Source: Burkholderiaceae bacterium (GTDB lineage Bacteria; Pseudomonadota; Gammaproteobacteria; Burkholderiales; Burkholderiaceae_B). Taken from it: 57,243 bases of DNA. Shown piece after piece: positions 40,454-49,264 of the stretch. The translations under genes were made by a program, and so were the position numbers. The notes beneath the pieces were generated by a model. It saw nothing but the letters and a program-made list of their open reading frames with translations, searched no databases and had not been told where the DNA came from. Position 1 is the stretch's first letter. Each line of letters starts with the position of its first letter. The stretch covers positions 1 to 57,243 of the forward strand of contig SKIZ01000040.1 in assembly GCA_007116135.1 (NCBI GenBank), read 5' to 3'.

Positions 40454-41551
40454 CTAATCGATTTGCATCATCCAACCGTGTGGATCGGGTGCGCGCCCAT
40501 ACTGTATGTCAGTGAGCGCTTTTCTCAATTGCATCGTGAGCTCGCCAGCTGGCGCATCGTCATGCCCGGCAATAAAGTCACGGCCTTTGATTGCACAAAT
40601 TGGGGTGATCACTGCAGCCGTGCCACAAGCGAAAGCCTCAGTGATCTCGCCACTGGCCATCCCGGCTTGGACTTCTTGCAGCGTGATCTTGCGCTCCTCG
40701 ACGCTGCGGCCTTGGTCTTTGGCAAGCTCGATTAAGCTTGCGCGCGTCACCCCCTCCAGGATGCTGCCTGTCAAAGAGGGCGTCAACAGTGAACCATCCT
40801 GTCGCACTAAAAACAGGTTCATGCCGCCAAGCTCTTCAAGATACTTCGCTTCAAGCGCATCGAGAAACAGTACTTGTGAGCAGCCCTCTTTTTGGGCCTC
40901 TTGTTGTGGCAGCAAAGAAGCCGAGTAGTTGCCGCCACACTTGGCGGCCCCGGTGCCGCCGCGTGCGGCGCGGGTGTAGTGTTCCGATACCCAAATTGAA
41001 ACCGGTGCCACGCCCTTTGGGAAGTAGGCGCCAGCTGGTGAAGCGATCACATAGTAGGCGGCTTTTTGCGCCGGACGAACACCCAGGAAACGTTCGTTTG
41101 CGATGGTAAACGGTCTGAGGTAGAGGCTCGTTTCGGGCGCGCTTGGCACCCAGTCTTTATCTGCTTGTACCAAAGCCTTAATCGAATCCAAGAAAGCCGC
41201 TTCGGGTAAAGGTGGCAGGGCCAGTCGTTCTGCCGAGCGTTGCATGCGTGCGGCATTGGCCTGGGGGCGAAAGACCCAAACAGAGCCATCGGCGTGGCGG
41301 TATGCCTTTAACCCTTCAAAAATTTCCTGCGCATAGTGCAAAACCGAGCTGGCTGGGTCGAGCATCAAAGGACCGTAGGGTTCGATGCGAGCGTTGTGCC
41401 AACCTGTATCGGCAGTCCAGTCAACGCTTGCCATGTGATCTGTAAAATGAACCCCGAACCCGGGGTTAGCCAAGATGGCCTCGCGGTCTTTTGCCGTGGT
41501 GCGTTGGTTTGACGAGCAAACTTTGAATTCAAGAGGTGCGTTGACAGTCAT
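40454..41551 (-). CDS. ilvE: Branched-chain amino acid aminotransferase
   Basis: A 365-residue fold type IV PLP enzyme of the longer BCAT group (group II, like the mammalian and Gram-positive enzymes). The PLP lysine is Lys204 in TGAAKCGGNYSASLL; other blocks are YAQEIFEGLKAYRH and EAFACGTAAVITPI. It interconverts Leu, Ile, Val and their 2-oxoacids. I choose the ATG at 41551 (MTVNAPLEFKV) over the upstream start. Confidence 0.95.
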   Translation of the reverse strand: MTVNAPLEFKVCSSNQRTTAKDREAILANPGFGVHFTDHMASVDWTADTGWHNARIEPYGPLMLDPASSVLHYAQEIFEGLKAYRHADGSVWVFRPQANAARMQRSAERLALPPLPEAAFLDSIKALVQADKDWVPSAPETSLYLRPFTIANERFLGVRPAQKAAYYVIASPAGAYFPKGVAPVSIWVSEHYTRAARGGTGAAKCGGNYSASLLPQQEAQKEGCSQVLFLDALEAKYLEELGGMNLFLVRQDGSLLTPSLTGSILEGVTRASLIELAKDQGRSVEERKITLQEVQAGMASGEITEAFACGTAAVITPICAIKGRDFIAGHDDAPAGELTMQLRKALTDIQYGRAPDPHGWMMQID

Positions 41552-41691
41552 GGTTCTGATAAGCGGTGATAGCCACAAGTGGCGAGACGCGAGTTAAGCG
41601 TGACGGTTGTCCAGAAAAATACTTAAACTTCGAGAAGAATACAACTTTACACGGAAGTATGGGCCCTGGCGGCATACCGGAGACAAGCACA

Positions 41692-43317
41692 ATGCAGACG
41701 GACCAGAAGGTAGCAAACGTCGGTGATTTTGATTTCATCGTGGTCGGTGGCGGCACCGCAGGATGCCTTCTGGCCAACCGTTTATCGGCGGACCCGAAAA
41801 ACCGGGTGCTATTGCTTGAGGCCGGTGGCCCGGACAATTACCACTGGATTCACATTCCGGTTGGCTATCTCTACTGCATTGGCAACCCTCGCACGGACTG
41901 GCGATTCAAGACTGAAGAGGACCCTGGCCTCAATGGTCGCGCGCTAGGTTACCCGCGTGGCAAGGTCATGGGTGGTTGCTCGTCGATTAACGGCATGATC
42001 TACATGCGCGGTCAGCGCCAGGATTACGACAGTTGGCGTGATGCAGGCAACCCCGGATGGGGCTGGGATGATGTCTTGCCCGTTTTTAAATCCATGGAGG
42101 ATTTTCATGGCGGTGCCGATCAATGGCATGGCGCCGGTGGTCAGTGGCGCGTGGAAAAGCAGCGTCTGTCTTGGGAGATCTTGGACGCATTTCGAGACGC
42201 AGCCAGTCAGGCAGGTATCGCCAAGATCGAGGACTTTAACCGCGGCGACAATGAGGGGGCTGCCTATTTCGATGTGAATCAGCGTGCTGGCTGGCGTTGG
42301 AATGCGGTTAAGGCTTTCATCAAGCCAATTAAAAACCGCACCAACTTGACTGTACTGACCCAGGCGCGAACAACACGATTGATCTTTGAGGCGCGTCGCG
42401 CCAGTGGTGTGGCATTTGTACGAGATGGACAACTCACCGAAGCGCAGGCACGAGCTGGCATCGTTTTAGCCGCCGGCTCGATCGGCTCGGTGCAGGTGTT
42501 GCAGGCCTCAGGCCTGGGGCCAGGTGCGCTTTTGCATGATCTCGGTATTCCGCTTGTGCATGACTTGCCAGGAGTGGGCCGCAATTTGCAGGATCATCTG
42601 CAACTGCGCACTGTTTATCGAATTCAAAACGCCAAATCCTTAAACACCATGGCCAATAGCCTTTGGGGCAAAGCAAAAATGGGGTTGGAGTATTTGCTGA
42701 CACGCTCAGGTCCATTGAGCATGGCGCCGTCGCAGCTCGGCGTATTCGCGCGTTCAAGTCCGCAGTTCGATCGTGCCAACGTCCAGTATCACGTTCAACC
42801 GCTGTCGCTGGAGAAGTTTGGTGAAAACTTGCATGATTTTGCGGCGTTAACGGCATCAGTGTGTAACCTGCGCCCCACGAGCCGTGGCTTCGTTGAAATT
42901 GTCTCGCCAGACACCGAGCAAGCACCGCGTATCAACTGTTGTTACCTCTCCACCATTGAGGACCAACAAGTCGCCGCGCAAAGCATTGAATTGACGCGGC
43001 GTATTGTCTCGCAACCGGCGCTCAAGCCCTATCAGCCAGAAGAGTTCAAACCGGGTGCGCATGTGGTCGATCAACAGGCCCTCGTCAAAGCGGCGGGGGA
43101 CATTGGCACGACGATTTTTCATCCGGTGGGGACTTGCAAAATGGGCCGTGACGATCAGGCCGTGGTCGATGCCCAGTTGCGCGTGCATGGCATAGACGGG
43201 CTTTGGGTTGGCGATGCCTCGATTATGCCCACAATCGTCTCGGGCAATACCAACTCACCAACCTTAATGATTGCGCAAAAAGCTGCCGATTCGATGCTCA
43301 GGGCACACGAGTCGTAA
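41692..43317 (+). CDS. GMC-family FAD oxidoreductase (choline dehydrogenase-like)
   Basis: A 541-residue flavoprotein of the glucose-methanol-choline family. The FAD-binding GGGTAG motif is at about 19-24, the first GMC signature is GYPRGKVMGGCSSINGMIYM, and the C-terminal catalytic region has GTTIFHPVGTCKMG and SGNTNSPTLMIAQKAAD. These enzymes oxidise alcohols and pass electrons to quinone or cytochrome. The substrate is not given by context: betB or betT partners are absent. GGAG lies 9 bases before the ATG at 41692. It diverges from ilvE and overlaps the end of the convergent allA by 20 bases. Confidence 0.9.
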   Translation: MQTDQKVANVGDFDFIVVGGGTAGCLLANRLSADPKNRVLLLEAGGPDNYHWIHIPVGYLYCIGNPRTDWRFKTEEDPGLNGRALGYPRGKVMGGCSSINGMIYMRGQRQDYDSWRDAGNPGWGWDDVLPVFKSMEDFHGGADQWHGAGGQWRVEKQRLSWEILDAFRDAASQAGIAKIEDFNRGDNEGAAYFDVNQRAGWRWNAVKAFIKPIKNRTNLTVLTQARTTRLIFEARRASGVAFVRDGQLTEAQARAGIVLAAGSIGSVQVLQASGLGPGALLHDLGIPLVHDLPGVGRNLQDHLQLRTVYRIQNAKSLNTMANSLWGKAKMGLEYLLTRSGPLSMAPSQLGVFARSSPQFDRANVQYHVQPLSLEKFGENLHDFAALTASVCNLRPTSRGFVEIVSPDTEQAPRINCCYLSTIEDQQVAAQSIELTRRIVSQPALKPYQPEEFKPGAHVVDQQALVKAAGDIGTTIFHPVGTCKMGRDDQAVVDAQLRVHGIDGLWVGDASIMPTIVSGNTNSPTLMIAQKAADSMLRAHES

Positions 43318-43810
43318 GTTGATAGGGCACCGGCAAGGTGTATGTGTCGCAGTCTGGCGCGGTGGCGGCGCGCTCGATGACGACAAACTCTCCATCAGTC
43401 ATTGAGATAAGACTGTGATGCCATGTGCCTGCGTTAAGGCTAACGGCTTGGCTGCCATCGGCCCAGAACGCGCGCAAACTCGAGAGATCCGGGGCTAGTC
43501 CGGTTGCGTCTGAGAGGGCTGCGACGACCACGAATGGCACGCCAGCAAGTGGTATGAACGTCTGGCTGCCAAGCGCATGGCGCTCAAGTACGGTTAAGGT
43601 CAACGGCAGTGATTGAGCTTTGGCACAGTAGACGTACAGTCCGGGTTGACCGCCTTGGGCATTGAGATTGAGTGGCGGCGCAGTAACCTTGCGTGAGGTG
43701 CCTTGGTTGATTAACTGCACTGGCCCAGACATGTCACCGTTAATCACCTCGCCATAGGCTGCAAATGTTTGCTGCGCCAGTGGTTCAGCCAATAGGCGAG
43801 TGTTGGACAT
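43298..43810 (-). CDS. allA: Ureidoglycolate lyase
   Basis: A 170-residue AllA-type cupin-like protein, which splits ureidoglycolate into glyoxylate and urea in purine breakdown. Typical blocks are SQTFIPLAGVPFVVVAA and LRAFWADGSQAVSLNAGTWHH, the last holding active-site residues. No other allantoin or urate genes are in the window. It starts 13 bases after the stop of the last antiporter subunit gene, on the same strand, so it is probably transcribed with that operon. Confidence 0.9.
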   Translation of the reverse strand: MSNTRLLAEPLAQQTFAAYGEVINGDMSGPVQLINQGTSRKVTAPPLNLNAQGGQPGLYVYCAKAQSLPLTLTVLERHALGSQTFIPLAGVPFVVVAALSDATGLAPDLSSLRAFWADGSQAVSLNAGTWHHSLISMTDGEFVVIERAATAPDCDTYTLPVPYQLTTRVP

Positions 43811-43823
43811 GTCGCGACCCGTG

Positions 43824-45542
43824 CTAGAACAACACGATGTAGAGTCCGTAGAGCGCCACCAATAAGAACACCCAAATGGTCGTCAAGCCAATGCTCCAGG
43901 TTTGACCAATTGGGCCACGCGAGCCATAGGTCTGACCCAGTGACTCCCAAAAGCGGCGCATCAGTCCAATCGAACCGTCTATAAAGCCACGCCATGTGGT
44001 GCGCACCAAAGCCGCGAGCTTTTGATAGATGACAGGACCGGCTTTACGGTAGACCCAGTCGGTATCAACACTGGTTTTGGGCACCCCAGCCAAATATTTC
44101 AGCAAGAGGAAGAACCCAAGGGCGGTAAAGAGCAACAGTTGCATCTCCCAATACAAGTGGCCAAGCGAGAAGGCGTTGTAGTTAACCGGTTGCTCGGGTA
44201 AGAAGTTATAGAGCCAGGTCGGATAGACACCGATAAAGAAGCAAAAGAAAGCTGCAATACCCATGGCGAGAATCATATTCCAGGGCGCCTCTTTAGGCCG
44301 CAGCCCCGAGTCTTTGGCAAAAAATACAAAGTAGGGCAATTTCAAGCCAGTGCTAATGAAGGTGCCAACGCCTGCCATGGTCAGCAGCAACCAAGCAAGC
44401 GCCATGCGATCAAGCGCTGCGGCCTCCAGGATCATGGTCTTACTGACGAAACCACTAAACAGCGGGAACGATGAGATCGAGAATGCACCGACCATATAAA
44501 GCAAGAACGTCAGCGGCATGTATTTGTACAAACCACCGAGCTCGGTGACTTTGCTTTTACCGGTCATGTAGATGACCGCGCCGGCACCCATGAATAGGAC
44601 TGCCTTATAGAGAATGTGTGTGAAGGCGTGCGCGGCGGACCCGTTGATTGCCATGGCCGTGCCCATGCCGACACCGGCAACCATGTAGCCGACCTGACTG
44701 ATGATGTGATAAGCCAGCAGGCGCCGAATGTCATTGACCAAGGCGGCGTAAATAACCCCCCATAGCGCCATGACGACACCCATCCAGATCAGAAACTCCG
44801 TACCGGGAAACCCCCGCAGCAGCGTATAGACCGCGGTTTTGGTGGTCAGGGCGCTTAAAAAAATCGCACCGGTGATGGTCGCTTCCGGATAAGCATCGGG
44901 CAACCAGGCGTGCAATGGCGGGACGGCCGCATTGATTAGAAAGCCAATCAAAATGAGATAGACCGCCAAATTGTCGGCGCGCATTTGCTCAAACGCAAGC
45001 GAACCGGTTTGGCTGTAGAGCAAAACAATGCCACCAAGCAGGGTGACACCACTGACGGCATGCACCAGCAAATAGCGATAGCCTGATGCGTAGGAGGTCG
45101 CGCTCTGACGACGCCATATGAGCCAAACCGAGGCCAGCATCATCATTTCCCAGAACACATAGAGCGTGATCAGATCACCGGCAAACGCCACGCCAGTGGC
45201 AGCGGCCGCGTAGATAAACGCAGTGACGTGTTGAATGTTGTCTTTGACGTGCAACGAGTAAATGGTGGCAATCAAAGTGATCAGGCTAAAGACATAGGCA
45301 AAGACCAAGCTGAGCTTGTCTGCTCGGCCCGTGATGATCTCAAGCCCATTGACTTCGAATTGGCCATGAATACCGATCGATGTTTGAAACACCAAAAAGA
45401 TAAATACCAGGGCTAGCGCGATGCGGTAAGACTGTTGGGCCACGCCCTTTAGCAGCGGAATAATCAACGCACCAAGCAACAAAACGATGCTTGGGTGCAA
45501 CCAGAAACCGCTCTGGGCCATCAACGCATTGGTTTCACTCAT
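43824..45542 (-). CDS. Mrp/NuoL-like antiporter subunit, third D-type paralogue
   Basis: A 572-residue polytopic protein of the NuoL/MrpA-MrpD family with a C-terminal extension past the core. The TM5 glutamate is present (Glu132 in VFWEMMM), as are the later lysines in LTTKTAVYTLL and SGFVSKTM. The TM7 lysine, usually in a K-A-A-x-x-P-x-H block, is Asn204 here (INAAVPPLH). It overlaps the 104-residue membrane protein gene by 8 bases. Because a key proton-path lysine is missing, it may be a structural or regulatory rather than pumping subunit; this is inference. Confidence 0.88.
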   Translation of the reverse strand: MSETNALMAQSGFWLHPSIVLLLGALIIPLLKGVAQQSYRIALALVFIFLVFQTSIGIHGQFEVNGLEIITGRADKLSLVFAYVFSLITLIATIYSLHVKDNIQHVTAFIYAAAATGVAFAGDLITLYVFWEMMMLASVWLIWRRQSATSYASGYRYLLVHAVSGVTLLGGIVLLYSQTGSLAFEQMRADNLAVYLILIGFLINAAVPPLHAWLPDAYPEATITGAIFLSALTTKTAVYTLLRGFPGTEFLIWMGVVMALWGVIYAALVNDIRRLLAYHIISQVGYMVAGVGMGTAMAINGSAAHAFTHILYKAVLFMGAGAVIYMTGKSKVTELGGLYKYMPLTFLLYMVGAFSISSFPLFSGFVSKTMILEAAALDRMALAWLLLTMAGVGTFISTGLKLPYFVFFAKDSGLRPKEAPWNMILAMGIAAFFCFFIGVYPTWLYNFLPEQPVNYNAFSLGHLYWEMQLLLFTALGFFLLLKYLAGVPKTSVDTDWVYRKAGPVIYQKLAALVRTTWRGFIDGSIGLMRRFWESLGQTYGSRGPIGQTWSIGLTTIWVFLLVALYGLYIVLF

Positions 45543-45849
45543 CGGTCGCCTCGCGATGCTTGGGGTTACCGATTAGTTTGTTGTCTTTTGTCTCGTTGTC
45601 GTAATAGTCTTCGGGTTTGTAGAGCAGTTTGTAGCCCAATACCTTGGCCACAACGATCAACACAATGCACGAAAAGAAACCATAAACAGCACCGGCGCCT
45701 GGCAGCGATTCCCAGAAAAAGCGGTCGTAACCAGCCGGATAAACAAAGTTGGCCACCACAAGCAAGGCCATGATCACAAGCATGACGCGACTAAGCAGTT
45801 TGGCGTGGTCTACCATCGACTGCAAGATACGTGCTAATAGATCGATCAT
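45535..45849 (-). CDS. Small membrane protein of the antiporter operon, unknown function
   Basis: A 104-residue protein I do not recognise as one of the canonical MrpA-G subunits. It has two predicted membrane helices, about 18-38 (LLSRVMLVIMALLVVANFVY) and 53-77 (GAVYGFFSCIVLIVVAKVLG), and a charged C-terminal tail (EDYYDNETKDNKLIGNPKHR). It lies between two NuoL-like genes, 43 bases after one and overlapping the next by 8. Its position argues for an accessory subunit of the same complex. Confidence 0.82.
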   Translation of the reverse strand: MIDLLARILQSMVDHAKLLSRVMLVIMALLVVANFVYPAGYDRFFWESLPGAGAVYGFFSCIVLIVVAKVLGYKLLYKPEDYYDNETKDNKLIGNPKHREATDE

Positions 45850-45892
45850 GATTGGTCACCCCTAAAAATCGTTACCCAAGCTACGTGTGTCG

Positions 45893-47395
45893 TCATGACG
45901 CAGCTCCGGTAAAAATCATATCGATTAGGCCCAGAACTGCCGGTGCATAGAAGAACAACACCACGGTGCCGGTTGCGGTAATTAAAAGCGGAATCAAGCA
46001 AAATAGCGGCGCCTCTGCCAAACCAAAACGATTCAGACTCGTGCCGTGATCGTCGTGATGGCCATCGTCTTTCGGTGGACTTAGCAAGAAGGCACGAATA
46101 ACGGGCGGCAGCAGATAGGCCATGTTCAAAAGGGTGCTGACCAACAGCACCGCAATCATGATGGCGTGATGCGCTTCAATAGCGCCAAGCATGAGATTCC
46201 ATTTGCTCCAGAAACCACCGAGTGGTGGTGCGCCAATAACCGAAAGGGCGCCAAGCAAAAAGGCAAAGAAGGTCAGTGGCATTTTGCGGCCAAGCCCGTC
46301 CATCTCGGAGATGTTGCTTTTGTGGGCTGCCACATAGATTGCGCCAGCACAGAAAAACAAGGTGATCTTGCCAAAGGCGTGCATCACAATGTTTAAGCTT
46401 GCGCCCATGACTGCAAGCTGACTCGCAAGCATGGCGCCAAGAACAATGTAAGACAGTTGGCTGACCGTCGAGTAGGCCAGCCGGGCTTTGAGGTTGGTTT
46501 TTTGCAGGGCGACGACCGAGGCTGCCAAAAGCGTGAAGGCCGCAATCCACATAATGAGATCGGAACTCCAAAGGCTTTGCAGGTAATCGAGCCCAAAAAT
46601 ATAAATGCTGACTTTGAGAACCGTAAAAACACCGGCCTTGACCACGGCAACAGCGTGTAAAAGCGCGCTAACGGGCGTGGGTGCCACCATGGCAGAGGGT
46701 AACCATCGATGAAATGGCATCAGTGCCGCTTTGCCGATGCCGTACATGTAGAGGATCAACAAAATGGCCCCGACGCCGCGACTGACGTTGTCTTGCAAAA
46801 TGCCGCCAGGAACAAAGTCAAGCGTGCCGGTCATAAACCAAGTCACGAGCATGGCCGGCAGCATCAAGCCAATTGAGGTGCCTAGCAGCAGGCCGAGGTA
46901 AATGCGCGCGCCTCGTTTGGCCTCCTCGTCGCCTTTGTGCGCCACCAGCGGATAAGTCGATAGCGACAAAATTTCGTAGAAGATAAACAGCGTAAACATG
47001 TTCTCGGCAAAGGCCACGCCGAGCGCTGCGAAAATCGCAATTGAAAAACAGGCGAAGAAACGCGTTTGGTTTTTCTCATGCGCACCGCGCATGTACCCAA
47101 TGCCGTAAATCGAGGTAATTACCCATAGGCCGGAGGCGACCAAGCCAAAGATCATGCCAAGCGGTTCGATCGAAAACGAAATTGGCAGGCCAGGCATCAG
47201 GAAAAATAACAGCACCTCGGGGCGCTCGCCTGCGAGCACCGATGGCAGTAGCGACAACACCGTCAGGAAAACCAAGACTGCCGAGGCAACCATCAAAGAG
47301 TCGCGCAGATTCGGGTTGCGCCCGGTCAGCGCAATAATCAGTGCGCCAATTAACGGAATGGCTAGAGCCGCCAGGATCAATGTTGCATCACTCAT
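45893..47395 (-). CDS. Mrp/NuoL-like antiporter subunit, second D-type paralogue
   Basis: A 500-residue polytopic protein of the proton-conducting NuoL/M/N-MrpA/D family. It keeps Glu141 (IFYEILSLSTYPL) and Lys222 (GIGKAALMPFHRWLP), plus VVKAGVFTVLK and GFWSKWN, so a complete proton path is likely. The N-terminal part (SIEPLGMIFGLVASGLW ... YGIGYM) resembles the NuoL half of MrpA more than MrpD. Its ATG overlaps the mnhD stop by 4 bases. Confidence 0.9.
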   Translation of the reverse strand: MSDATLILAALAIPLIGALIIALTGRNPNLRDSLMVASAVLVFLTVLSLLPSVLAGERPEVLLFFLMPGLPISFSIEPLGMIFGLVASGLWVITSIYGIGYMRGAHEKNQTRFFACFSIAIFAALGVAFAENMFTLFIFYEILSLSTYPLVAHKGDEEAKRGARIYLGLLLGTSIGLMLPAMLVTWFMTGTLDFVPGGILQDNVSRGVGAILLILYMYGIGKAALMPFHRWLPSAMVAPTPVSALLHAVAVVKAGVFTVLKVSIYIFGLDYLQSLWSSDLIMWIAAFTLLAASVVALQKTNLKARLAYSTVSQLSYIVLGAMLASQLAVMGASLNIVMHAFGKITLFFCAGAIYVAAHKSNISEMDGLGRKMPLTFFAFLLGALSVIGAPPLGGFWSKWNLMLGAIEAHHAIMIAVLLVSTLLNMAYLLPPVIRAFLLSPPKDDGHHDDHGTSLNRFGLAEAPLFCLIPLLITATGTVVLFFYAPAVLGLIDMIFTGAAS

Positions 47396-48894
47396 CGGCC
47401 CACTCCCAGCAATTCAACAACCTCCATGCCCGCAAGGGTCAACGGCAAGCTCGGGTTGATGCCAAACCAGATGTTGGCGATGACCAGTGACCAAAGCACC
47501 ACCAATACCAGTGCAGGTGCCTCTTGGCGCTTGATGTCCTGCAGCGATTGATCCGGGGGTGCCTTTAGGTAGGCGACCTCAACCACTTTCCATATGTAGA
47601 CCACCGCCATGAGCGAGCTGACCAATATCAGAATGGTCAATAAGATTCCTAGGCCGGGCTCCTCAAGGACGGCCTGAATCAGATACCACTTGCTGATGAA
47701 GCCTGCGGTTAAGGGCACGCCAATTAACGATAGGCCTGCTAAGACAAATGCGAATGAGGTCAGCGGCATGCGTCTGCCCACGCCGGCGAGTTTGTCGATG
47801 TTGTCGCTGCCATAGCGCAAAATCATGGCCGCGACCGCCACAAACAGCGCTGCTTTGATCAGTGCGTGGTTAAAGAAATGCAACACCGCAGCAGTAATAC
47901 CGGCGCTACTTGCGAGCGAAATAGCCAGCACGATGTAACCGAGTTGGGCGACGGAGGAGTAACCCAGCATGCGCTTGAGATCACGCTCAAAGATAGCGAT
48001 CACTGAACCGACCAAGAAAGCCGCTACGGCCAGGGGGATGAGCAGGGACGACAAAAAGTAAGCGGGCTCACCTAAGTTTGGCAACAGAACCACGAATTCA
48101 AATCGCATCATGACAAACAAGGCGACTTTGGTTGAACAAGCCGCAAAAAAGATGGCCACAGGTGTTGGTGCGAACTGGTAGGTGTTGGGCATCCAGGCAT
48201 GCATCGGAAATAGGGCTGCTTTTAGCGCTAGACCCAAAACAATGAAACCGGCGGCAATCATGACTGGTAACGTGTCGGAGATGTCACTGATGCGCTCGGA
48301 GATGTCCATCAAGTTCAGCGAGCCAGTCATCATGTAAAGGTAGCCCACGCCAATCAGATACATCGTCGCGCCAGTCGTGCCGGTAACGAGATAGTTAAAG
48401 CTGGCCGTCAAGGCGCGACGGTTTGGCCCGTTGGCCACCATCACGTAGGCTGCTAGCGATGAGATCTCCATGAAAACAAAGATATTGAAGGCGTCACCAC
48501 TGATCGCAATCCCCACCAGACCGGTCAGTGCAAGTAACCAGCAGGAGTAGAGCAACGATTGATGTTGATAGCCGACTTCTGGGGGCATGCTGTGAAAGGC
48601 AACCAATAACGCCACGAGCGAGGCGCCGGTGATGATCAAAACCATCAGAGCCGAAAATGGGGTGATCACCAACCCGATACCAAAGGGCACAGGCCAGTTG
48701 CCAAGCTCATAAAAGATGGTCCCATCGAGCAAGACCTGATGCGTCAGGCTAATGGCAATCAGAAAAACGACCGCGCTTGTGGCCGTTGCGATCGCCCACG
48801 GCAAATGGCCACGGCTAGGCACAATCGCCAAAAGCGGGCCCACAAACATGGGCAACACGACAAGCAGAATGGGGAATTGCTCAAACAACGTCAT
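47392..48894 (-). CDS. mnhD: Na+/H+ antiporter subunit D
   Basis: A 500-residue MrpD-type subunit with about fourteen predicted membrane helices. Glu143 (FVFMEISSLAAYVMV), Lys225 (LGLALKAALFPMHAWMPN), STKVALFVMMRF and AGFISKWYLI match the conserved charges of antiporter-like complex I subunits. It overlaps mnhC upstream and the next D-type gene downstream by 4 bases each, so the three are tightly coupled. Confidence 0.94.
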   Translation of the reverse strand: MTLFEQFPILLVVLPMFVGPLLAIVPSRGHLPWAIATATSAVVFLIAISLTHQVLLDGTIFYELGNWPVPFGIGLVITPFSALMVLIITGASLVALLVAFHSMPPEVGYQHQSLLYSCWLLALTGLVGIAISGDAFNIFVFMEISSLAAYVMVANGPNRRALTASFNYLVTGTTGATMYLIGVGYLYMMTGSLNLMDISERISDISDTLPVMIAAGFIVLGLALKAALFPMHAWMPNTYQFAPTPVAIFFAACSTKVALFVMMRFEFVVLLPNLGEPAYFLSSLLIPLAVAAFLVGSVIAIFERDLKRMLGYSSVAQLGYIVLAISLASSAGITAAVLHFFNHALIKAALFVAVAAMILRYGSDNIDKLAGVGRRMPLTSFAFVLAGLSLIGVPLTAGFISKWYLIQAVLEEPGLGILLTILILVSSLMAVVYIWKVVEVAYLKAPPDQSLQDIKRQEAPALVLVVLWSLVIANIWFGINPSLPLTLAGMEVVELLGVGR

Positions 48895-49253
48895 GCTTGT
48901 TCATCCTGGCGACGCGTCTCGGCTTCCTCTACCGAGCCATATTCTTCCCGAATTCGGATGGCCAAGGCCAAACCAAGCGCGGTTATGGAGATACCGACCA
49001 CGATGGCTGTGAGAATCAGCACTTGTGGCAGCGGATTGGCGTAGAGTTGATCGGCAGGCGCATTGGGCAAGATAACTGGACCTGTGCCGCCTTCTACTTT
49101 ATCCATTGTGATGAACAACAAGAAAACCGCCGCTTGAAATATCGCGAGGCCTATCATCCGTTTGACGTAGTTGCCCTTGGCAACGATCGCATACATGCCC
49201 ACGGCGAGCAAAAAAATGAATACCCAGTAGTTGTAGAGTCCAAGAATCGTCAT
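48891..49253 (-). CDS. mnhC: Na+/H+ antiporter subunit C
   Basis: A 120-residue MrpC, homologous to NuoK, with three membrane helices (WVFIFLLAVGMYAIV, MIGLAIFQAAVFLLF and PQVLILTAIVVGISITALGLALAIRI). The PLPQVLILTAIVVG block is the family signature. The ATG is 11 bases after the stop of the A'-B fusion gene, and the stop overlaps mnhD. Confidence 0.93.
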   Translation of the reverse strand: MTILGLYNYWVFIFLLAVGMYAIVAKGNYVKRMIGLAIFQAAVFLLFITMDKVEGGTGPVILPNAPADQLYANPLPQVLILTAIVVGISITALGLALAIRIREEYGSVEEAETRRQDEQA

Positions 49254-49264
49254 TTCAGAGCCCT

